This document shows, one piece after another, positions 58,120 to 64,000 of a DNA stretch of 64,000 nt (positions are counted from its first letter, which is position 1; each line of letters begins with the position of its first letter). Both the position numbers and the translations under genes were made by a program. Source of the stretch: an uncultured Muribaculaceae bacterium (GTDB taxonomy: Bacteria > Bacteroidota > Bacteroidia > Bacteroidales > Muribaculaceae); contig CAJTOB010000005.1 of assembly GCA_910578035.1 (NCBI GenBank), positions 11,502-75,501 on the forward strand. Reading direction: 5' to 3'. The notes beneath the pieces are model-generated. The model saw nothing but the letters and a program-made list of their open reading frames with translations, ran no database searches and was not told the origin of the DNA.

Positions 58120-59898
58120 ATGACTCTCAGCATCAACATCATTCTCACCTCGCTTTCAAGGCTGTTCAGACAGTCGGCAGCCGTCATGCTGGCCGCAGTC
58201 ATCCTGCTACCGGCTGCGGTGTCGTGCTCGGAGGCAGCCGAGGAGCATGAAACGCCCCCCTCTTTCCCAACCGATAAAGCCGAAATAACGGCAGGAATAG
58301 CCATCACCGTAAGTAGCGGCAACCTATCAAGAAGCGCCGGCACCCTCGGTCCCGATTACGATACAGGCTCTGGCTATGAAAACTTCATCGATATAGAGCG
58401 CGGCGACTTCCGCTTTTATTTCTTCGATTCTGAAAACAAATATGTGGCGCCATTCACAATCGAAGTGCTGATTCCCCAAAGCGAGAACATGTCTTCGAAA
58501 CGATACATAGCCTCAGGAAAAGTAGAGCGCGACATGCTTGAAAGAACAGATCTCAAGATGGTTGTTCTGGCAAACTGGAAAAATTATCCCGATGAAGCCA
58601 CCCTCGAGCCAGGCGTCTCCACCATCGACGACATCTGCGCCCGGCAATACGACTTCACGGCCTCAATGATGCAGCTGTCGGAAGAAAACACCATTCCACT
58701 CTATGGTGTCACCAATATCCTTGCGCCTAATTTCGTAAACGTATCCACCGCCGACCTCGGCACCATACATCTGCTCAGAGCCTTTGCCAAAATCGAAGTC
58801 AACCGCCATGACGGAGGCTTCGAAATAGAAAGCGTAAGTCTGCGGTGCTTTAACACCAAAGGATTCTGCGCGCCGACCAACATATATCTTCAGGACGATT
58901 ATGTGCACGGAAATTACGAAGACGACTATGCCAATACTCCCCATATACCCGAAGGAGCATACACTGAGGCATCGCTTCCGTTTGTGAAGGTGAGCGACGA
59001 TGTATATGTTGCCTATGTTCCAGAATTCGACAATCTGACCGACGTCTCCCGCCGGTCTACCATCGCAATACAGTTCCGCGCTACAAGCGAGCCCGACATC
59101 GTTGAATTCAAATACTACGACGGCGCCTCGGCCGGCAAGCATTTCGATATACTGCGCAACTACTGGTACCGCTTCAATGTCCGTAAGAAAGGCGTCATCG
59201 TACAGGTGATACCCTACAGCGAGGTCGTGCTCAATCCTATATTCGGCCTTGACAGCAATCTCGAACTTGTAGAGATAGAAATAGACAATATAATATACTA
59301 TTACGACCGCGAGACCGGCCGATACTACGACCAGAATCTGCGTCCGATAGACAATCCGTATTTCACAGACGAAGACCCTTTGACCGGCTGGAGCATACGC
59401 CGCGACGACAACAACCACCTCATAAGCTACTACGACAGTAAAACAGGCAAATCATATGCTATCAATAAATTAACCGAGATTCTCGATCCTCTTAACAACC
59501 GCGATTCTGAAAACGCCAATCTCATGAGAGTGGCATATGCCCCCGACATGCATCTGTTCTACTATCACGATAAAGCCAAGAGTACACTTCTGGCAAGCGA
59601 CAAAGCTACGGCAATTCAGAATCCTTTCGACTACTACGACAAAACCGACAATATGCTCCGCTATGTGAGCGCCGACCGCAGCTGGACATTCGGCTACTAC
59701 AGCATTGACAACAGCGTGTGGTATGCTCCCGACCGCACAACGGCGATTATCAGCCCATTTGTCGGCTACGACCGCAATACTATGCGCGTGAAATATCAGA
59801 GCACCGACGGCTCTACCGTCTACGGCTATTATTCGACCGAAGACAAAAAATGGTATGACTCCCCGACCGGCAACACCGAAATCTCCAATCCATTCTGA
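58120..59898 (+). CDS. Fimbrial subunit-like lipoprotein with five C-terminal 44-45-residue repeats
   Basis: The 592-residue lipoprotein (signal ending LLPAAVSC) has a fimbrillin-like region over about 45-385 (FIDIERGDFRFYFFDSENKYVAPF; TIHLLRAFAKIEVNR; FDILRNYWYRFNVRKKGVIVQVIPY). Residues 391-592 are five tandem repeats: tyrosine pairs at 394/395, 437/438, 481/482, 526/527 and 570/571, and a P at 413, 457, 502, 546 and 591 in I-x-(N/D/S)-P-(F/Y/L). Each unit reads like YY-D...W/Y-D-...-I-NPF and probably forms a beta-hairpin. I do not recognise a named repeat family. Expected at or near the fimbrial tip. Confidence 0.82.
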   Translation: MTLSINIILTSLSRLFRQSAAVMLAAVILLPAAVSCSEAAEEHETPPSFPTDKAEITAGIAITVSSGNLSRSAGTLGPDYDTGSGYENFIDIERGDFRFYFFDSENKYVAPFTIEVLIPQSENMSSKRYIASGKVERDMLERTDLKMVVLANWKNYPDEATLEPGVSTIDDICARQYDFTASMMQLSEENTIPLYGVTNILAPNFVNVSTADLGTIHLLRAFAKIEVNRHDGGFEIESVSLRCFNTKGFCAPTNIYLQDDYVHGNYEDDYANTPHIPEGAYTEASLPFVKVSDDVYVAYVPEFDNLTDVSRRSTIAIQFRATSEPDIVEFKYYDGASAGKHFDILRNYWYRFNVRKKGVIVQVIPYSEVVLNPIFGLDSNLELVEIEIDNIIYYYDRETGRYYDQNLRPIDNPYFTDEDPLTGWSIRRDDNNHLISYYDSKTGKSYAINKLTEILDPLNNRDSENANLMRVAYAPDMHLFYYHDKAKSTLLASDKATAIQNPFDYYDKTDNMLRYVSADRSWTFGYYSIDNSVWYAPDRTTAIISPFVGYDRNTMRVKYQSTDGSTVYGYYSTEDKKWYDSPTGNTEISNPF

Positions 59899-59906
59899 CA
59901 AAGACA

Positions 59907-62900
59907 ATGACAAAGACAATATATAAATCTGGCATACTCGCGCTTCTGGCCGCCATCGTGCTTGCGGCCGGAGGCTGTGTCGATGACTTCCGCCCAGGCT
60001 TCGGCATCGTCGGCGAAGGCGAATCCGAGGTCAATGTCACGGTAAGCTTCGATGCGCCGGCTTCTGTATCGCTCGAATCACGCAGCGGCGTCGGCAGCGG
60101 CAACATGATGGACGGCATAAGCGACTTCCATATGGTGATATACCATGAGAACATCGACGAACTTTTTGACGACAACAAGAACTATAAATGTATACGCGTA
60201 TTCAAAGACGGAGAATTTGCAGAGTCGACCGACCCCGACTTCCGTTTCGAGGCGATAAAATATGAGCTCTCCGACAACCGCCTGCCATCAGAGGGCGACC
60301 TTCAGAACGATGCCACAGGACGCCTTATGTTCAAACTATTCCTCGAATCGGCCCGCTATCGAGTGTATGGCGTCGCAAACATACCTGAACTTGACACTTA
60401 CGACCTCTCCAGCCCCGACAAGCTCAAGGCCATCGAGCGCACATGGCTCAAAGGCGGCAAAGTAGATCTGGCGGCAAATTCCGAAATGTTCGGCATATTC
60501 AGCGTGGCGCCAAACCGCAACGCTCCCGAACAGGCCATTCCGCTCCAGGCCGGCAACGCCACAATGCACTGCTGGCTGCGTCGTCTGGCTTCGAAACTCA
60601 CAGTATCTTTCGACGGCACCGATCTCTTCGACGACGTACAGATTTTCGTGACCGATGTGAAAGTCTACGACGTGGCTAAAAAATGCCAGCTTGGCAATCC
60701 CAACACTCCCGGCCGAGACCTCAGCTCCGACGACCCGACCAAAATGCTCCCCGCTGCCGGCGACATACGCTACACCGTCGAAAACGGCCTCGTAAAAGAC
60801 GGCGGAAGCATTACTATTCAGAATATTCCCGCCTCTTTCGACCCTATGGGAATAGACCCCGACAATTATATCCACATCTGCAACAACACTCACCCCTACC
60901 TCAGCAACGGGGAGAATGGAAATGACACATCGATACGCGACGACCGCCACAAAACCGATGCCACATCGTTTTATTTCTATGAGAACCTTCAGGGAAAAGG
61001 CGATTCCAAATTTCAGGATGCCGACGGCGACGGAGTCATAGACACCCCTAACTGGGAGGAAAGAGACGGCGATGAAGGCTGGAAGGACAAGAAGCCTTAT
61101 GGCACATGGGTGGAAGTATCGGGCTGGTACCGCTGCGGCACCGCTGCCATGGGTAGTGCGCCTCACCTCGGCGGCGGTCCTATCAAATTCCGGTTCATGC
61201 TCGGAGCCAACACCGAAAACGACTACAACGTGAGCCGCAACCACCACTACAAGCTCACTCTCAAGTTTAAAGGCTACGGCAACGATGCCGACTGGCACAT
61301 TCAGTATAAGGAAGAGACCGGCATATATGCCATGACTCCGCAGTACATATCTTATCTCTACAATAAGAAGATGATGTCTACGGTGAAGATTATGGGCAAA
61401 GTTAACCCCGACAATCCTTATCTTTATGCCACAATTATAGGCACCGACAATCTACCCTCTGATTTCCCTGCAGGCGACGCATCGCAGGAAGACCCGAAGC
61501 AGACATGGTGGCGCCCCTGGGGCGACAACTCCGCTCATTTTCCCGACCCAAGCAAGGAGACAGACAATAACGGAAATCCGATATATTACGACAAATATAT
61601 CAACGATGCCACACACCCCGACGGCCCGTGGAACAGCTTCCTGACCCTCAGAGAAGTGCAGGCCGTGCGTCTTGCAGAGCCCGACCAGGCCGGCAAGCCA
61701 TCATGGGGCGCGCGAAACTCAACCTACAACCGCACATTTTTCCGCAAAATGATGTCGGGTTATGCTAAATACGATATCATAAATCCACGGACCGACGGTA
61801 ACGATGAATATACCACAACAGTCGACGGCAGACTGAACAAAACCGGCATCTACACCTCCGACAAGCTGACGAGCAGCGGCTCCACGATAGGATATGTGGT
61901 CAACATACCTTTATATACCCGAGCCAAAGAACTCATTACCAATACCGGATTCACCGGCAATAACCCCTACTCTTCATATCCGCGCCGCATGCAGGTGCGC
62001 TATTCGATATCGCTGATAGACCCTGACACCGGAAATCCGCGATGGTACCATACATATGTGCACATCATTCAGGTTCGACGCATAGAAAATCCCAAGGGCG
62101 TATGGCGCCGGGCAGGCAGTACCGAAGGCTTCCATGTCACCCTCATGCGAATGAAAGACATCGATGACATAGAAGACTATGAGCCCTTCGAATCTGAAGG
62201 CAAATGGAGTGCCGAAGTAATAGGCGACCCAATCATCACACTCAGCACAACAACAGAAGGCAGCGGCGACAACGCCCCGATGCAGTATGTGCGTCACATC
62301 GAAGGCATGGCCGACAGAAATATCGACTTCCAGATCAATTTTACCGGCGCTACAGGCTTTGCGGCCGTCAAGGTGAGATATCACAACTACACATGCGAAC
62401 ACGACATCTTCTGCCGCAACGGCTATGACCCTGTAGCACTTGCCGACGGCAGCTATACCAACACGCTCAACGACAACAAAGTGACACCCTACCGAAAATG
62501 GTCGTCGTTCAATGTCTACAGCTTTAAGAGCGACGGCACGCCCGTATTCACCAGCTCCCCGATAGACCCGGGCTCGATGTTCCGCCGCGGCAGCTATACG
62601 GCCATTCTATCCTCCAACGACGAGAAGTTCCCTACTCCTCCATTCACGCCTTTGTCGCAAGAGTCGATTCCTAAATATCTACCCCAGGTAGCCGGCAAGG
62701 ACCCATCTACCGGCAACTTCGAAGTGATTGAAAAAGGTGCCACATCAAGTTCTTTAAAAAAATGGGATGACATAAAAGTGGAAAGCAAGGACGTGTATAA
62801 CAATTGGAAACTCTCAGGATCCGACCAGATTGCGACTATTGACGATTTCTACACACTTGCCAATCCGGGCGACCCAGCCAACCCGCAGAAAGACCTTGAC

Positions 62901-63443
62901 TTTGTGATTAAGAAAGCCTATGGAGTGGTATATGCCGACGGCGCTATCGACACACAGAGTAGCACCGCTATGGCACATGGCTACACTCATGCCGACGGCA
63001 CGAACTCGCCCAAAGGCATGCGCGGAATCATAATATACAACAGAGACGACCTTCGCCAGATATTTCTGCCAATGGGCGCCTCGGGCTACGGACGCCGCAA
63101 AGGCAATAGCGCCTGGGCTCCTGATCCAAAAGATGTAAACGGAACCCTGCGATATGCTACTCGTACGTATTATTATAATTTGAAAGATGCAGATGTTACC
63201 GGTTCACTCCAATACGCACCTCTGTTCTACGATATTTTCCGCAGGCCCGGAGCTCTTTACTGGTGCCGAGACCGTATCGACACCCCGGAATCAAACAACA
63301 TATCCATCTACAAATCCAGCGCTTTCGACATCAACTATTTCACAATGGGCTTCGAAGGCTTCGAAAACGGCTCTGCCAACAAAAACGACGGCTCAATGAG
63401 CGACGCCATATTTATACGCACAGTTCAGGATTATCAGGATTAG
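59907..63443 (+). CDS. Large fimbrial tip-like lipoprotein (DUF4906-like)
   Basis: This 1178-residue lipoprotein (signal ending LAAGGC) has an N-terminal fimbrillin-like part (NVTVSFDAPASVSLESRSG; ISDFHMVIYHENIDELFDD; ARYRVYGVANIPELDTYDL; WLRRLASKLTVSFDGTDLFDDVQIFVTDVKVYDV). A middle segment, NVSRNHHYKLTLKFKGYGNDADWHI, suggests DUF4906. An EF-hand-like loop, DADGDGVID, lies near residue 371. The C-terminal 600 residues are beta-rich with no assigned family (PRRMQVRYSISLIDPDTGNPRWYHTYVHIIQVRRIENPKGVWRRAGS). Length and last position in the operon suit a tip adhesin. Confidence 0.82.
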   Translation: MTKTIYKSGILALLAAIVLAAGGCVDDFRPGFGIVGEGESEVNVTVSFDAPASVSLESRSGVGSGNMMDGISDFHMVIYHENIDELFDDNKNYKCIRVFKDGEFAESTDPDFRFEAIKYELSDNRLPSEGDLQNDATGRLMFKLFLESARYRVYGVANIPELDTYDLSSPDKLKAIERTWLKGGKVDLAANSEMFGIFSVAPNRNAPEQAIPLQAGNATMHCWLRRLASKLTVSFDGTDLFDDVQIFVTDVKVYDVAKKCQLGNPNTPGRDLSSDDPTKMLPAAGDIRYTVENGLVKDGGSITIQNIPASFDPMGIDPDNYIHICNNTHPYLSNGENGNDTSIRDDRHKTDATSFYFYENLQGKGDSKFQDADGDGVIDTPNWEERDGDEGWKDKKPYGTWVEVSGWYRCGTAAMGSAPHLGGGPIKFRFMLGANTENDYNVSRNHHYKLTLKFKGYGNDADWHIQYKEETGIYAMTPQYISYLYNKKMMSTVKIMGKVNPDNPYLYATIIGTDNLPSDFPAGDASQEDPKQTWWRPWGDNSAHFPDPSKETDNNGNPIYYDKYINDATHPDGPWNSFLTLREVQAVRLAEPDQAGKPSWGARNSTYNRTFFRKMMSGYAKYDIINPRTDGNDEYTTTVDGRLNKTGIYTSDKLTSSGSTIGYVVNIPLYTRAKELITNTGFTGNNPYSSYPRRMQVRYSISLIDPDTGNPRWYHTYVHIIQVRRIENPKGVWRRAGSTEGFHVTLMRMKDIDDIEDYEPFESEGKWSAEVIGDPIITLSTTTEGSGDNAPMQYVRHIEGMADRNIDFQINFTGATGFAAVKVRYHNYTCEHDIFCRNGYDPVALADGSYTNTLNDNKVTPYRKWSSFNVYSFKSDGTPVFTSSPIDPGSMFRRGSYTAILSSNDEKFPTPPFTPLSQESIPKYLPQVAGKDPSTGNFEVIEKGATSSSLKKWDDIKVESKDVYNNWKLSGSDQIATIDDFYTLANPGDPANPQKDLDFVIKKAYGVVYADGAIDTQSSTAMAHGYTHADGTNSPKGMRGIIIYNRDDLRQIFLPMGASGYGRRKGNSAWAPDPKDVNGTLRYATRTYYYNLKDADVTGSLQYAPLFYDIFRRPGALYWCRDRIDTPESNNISIYKSSAFDINYFTMGFEGFENGSANKNDGSMSDAIFIRTVQDYQD

Positions 63444-63445
63444 CC

Positions 63446-63478
63446 AAAAATCCCGCAGGGCCTCGCGGCGCTGCGGGA
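63446..63478 (-). terminator. Terminator of the 11-mer repeat gene
   Basis: TCCCGCAG (63451-63458) pairs with 63471-63478. On the minus strand it is followed by TTTTT (63446-63450). It lies about 85 nt past the gene at 63564 and right after the tip gene on the other strand, which it may also serve, though no T-run follows on plus. Confidence 0.75.
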
Positions 63479-63563
63479 GTATGGCAAACAATTCCGTAAA
63501 TTTTCTGATGCAAAATTACGGAGAAAGCGACTGTAGGTCAATACCCTCGTCAGGGTAATTTCT

Positions 63564-63902
63564 CTATTTGGTCACTTTGTCTTTTACCTTATTGAATAGG
63601 TTGACGGTGCCGTTCTTGGCCTTGTTGTAGGTCTTGACGGTGCCGTTGCCTACTTTTTTGGCGACTTTGACGGTGCCGTCTTTGGTTTTGTCGTAGGTCT
63701 TCTCGGTGCCTGCGGCAACTTTTTTGGCGACTTTCACGGTGCCGTCTCTGGTTTTGTCGTAGACCTTGACGGTGCCGTCTTCTACTTTCTCTATGACAGT
63801 ACGGGTGCTGTCGTTGGAGGCCTCGCCTGAATCGGAGGCCAATGCGGTGTAGGAACCGAATGCGAGCATAAACGCCGCAATTGTAAATATAGCCTTTTTC
63901 AT
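63564..63902 (-). CDS. Exported protein with six exact 11-residue repeats
   Basis: The 112-residue protein has signal peptide MKKAIFTIAAFMLAFGSYTALA. After an acidic stretch, residues 42-107 contain six 11-mers with Gly at 43, 54, 65, 76, 87 and 98: DGTVKVYDKTR, DGTVKVAKKVA, AGTEKTYDKTK, DGTVKVAKKVG, NGTVKTYNKAK, NGTVNLFNKVK. The 11-residue spacing with K-T-K-(D/E)-G words resembles the amphipathic repeats of alpha-synuclein and LEA proteins, so a lipid-bound helix in the periplasm is plausible. This is inference from pattern, not homology. I know no named family. The plus strand just upstream carries TTAGAGGATGTTTAATAA. Confidence 0.8.
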   Translation of the reverse strand: MKKAIFTIAAFMLAFGSYTALASDSGEASNDSTRTVIEKVEDGTVKVYDKTRDGTVKVAKKVAAGTEKTYDKTKDGTVKVAKKVGNGTVKTYNKAKNGTVNLFNKVKDKVTK

Positions 63903-63915
63903 AATCCAAACGTTT

Positions 63916-63933
63916 TTAGAGGATGTTTAATAA
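63916..63933 (+). repeat. Intergenic motif TTAGAGGATGTTTAATAA
   Basis: It matches 48266-48283 (TTAGAGGTTGTTTAATAA) in 17 of 18 positions, in the same orientation. It may be the end of a mobile or MITE-like element, or a shared regulatory word. Confidence 0.4.
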
Positions 63934-64000
63934 CATATGTGAAAGCACAGGCCAAAAAGTACGAGATGGATTTATATCTGAGACGAAGGAGCATAGCGGT

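Noticed and set aside
63939..64000. Start of a plus-strand gene at the window edge
   Set aside because: A GTG-initiated frame is open for 20 codons to the end, but there is no promoter match, and 20 codons are too few to support a call. It may equally be part of a repeated element.
1..64000. CRISPR arrays, tRNA and rRNA genes, intact insertion sequences
   Set aside because: I scanned the gaps and saw no regularly spaced direct repeats of CRISPR type, no tRNA cloverleaf with CCA end, no rRNA-like sequence and no transposase frame. A tRNA/rRNA covariance scan would be decisive.

Overview
The window is chromosomal DNA of a Bacteroidales bacterium. I infer Muribaculaceae or a close relative from the Mfa/Fim fimbrial locus, the DUF6242/DUF6089/uppS/bamA/ompH/ompH cluster, the rSAM/lipoprotein pair, zinc-free ribosomal proteins, and promoters matching the Bacteroidales pattern (TTTG about 20 nt before TAnnTTTG) with no Shine-Dalgarno sequences. 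The family-level placement is inference. I saw no rRNA, tRNA, CRISPR array or intact insertion sequence.

Layout. 1-180 holds the 5' part of a secreted protein on the minus strand. 298-4053 (+) carries a MalY/PatB beta-lyase, aroA, a small membrane protein and a metal ABC permease. These converge with fabD (-) on a bidirectional terminator. 5116-7807 (+) holds tatA, tatC, a dicarboxylate symporter and a small lipoprotein. 7890-14782 (-) is the envelope cluster: DUF6242 lipoprotein, DUF6089 barrel, uppS, bamA and two ompH/skp genes. 14915-21767 (-) reads serB, patatin/Omp85 fusion, proC, ssb, zinc peptidase, ribD. 21951-23779 (-) is a hipBA toxin-antitoxin pair with an operator on its own promoter. 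23860-27903 (-) reads pyrE, SRPBCC protein, Cys4 lipoprotein, SGNH hydrolase and MBOAT acyltransferase; the last two probably form an O-acetylation pair.

28087-46483 (-) is one continuous ribosomal superoperon, str-S10-spc-alpha: rpsL, rpsG, fusA, the rpsJ-to-secY genes, map, infA, rpmJ, rpsM, rpsK, rpsD, rpoA, rplQ. It includes two genes under 60 codons (rpmD, rpmJ). It starts from a good promoter with a leader of about 165 nt and ends at a strong terminator. Three spacers stand out in this tight operon (rpsL-rpsG, rpsN-rpsH, rpsK-rpsD). Each contains hairpins and precedes the gene of a known autoregulatory ribosomal protein (S7, S8, S4).

46779-52206 holds a TPR-like secreted protein (-), a radical-SAM/lipoprotein pair (+) and a GH20 hexosaminidase (-). 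52749-63443 (+) is a fimbrial operon: DUF3575 barrel, DUF3868/OmpA protein, Mfa1-type major fimbrillin, terminator hairpin, Mfa2/FimB-type anchor, a subunit with five C-terminal 44-45-residue repeats, and a 1178-residue tip-like protein. The major subunit followed by a terminator suggests that subunit stoichiometry is set by attenuation. 63564-63902 (-) encodes a small exported protein made of six exact 11-residue repeats.

Most unusual: the rSAM/lipoprotein pair, the 11-mer repeat protein, the repeat-tailed fimbrial subunit, the candidate RNA elements in the ribosomal operon, the poly-C tracts in the fimbrial locus, and GGGCTGACGG-type repeats placed exactly after stop codons.
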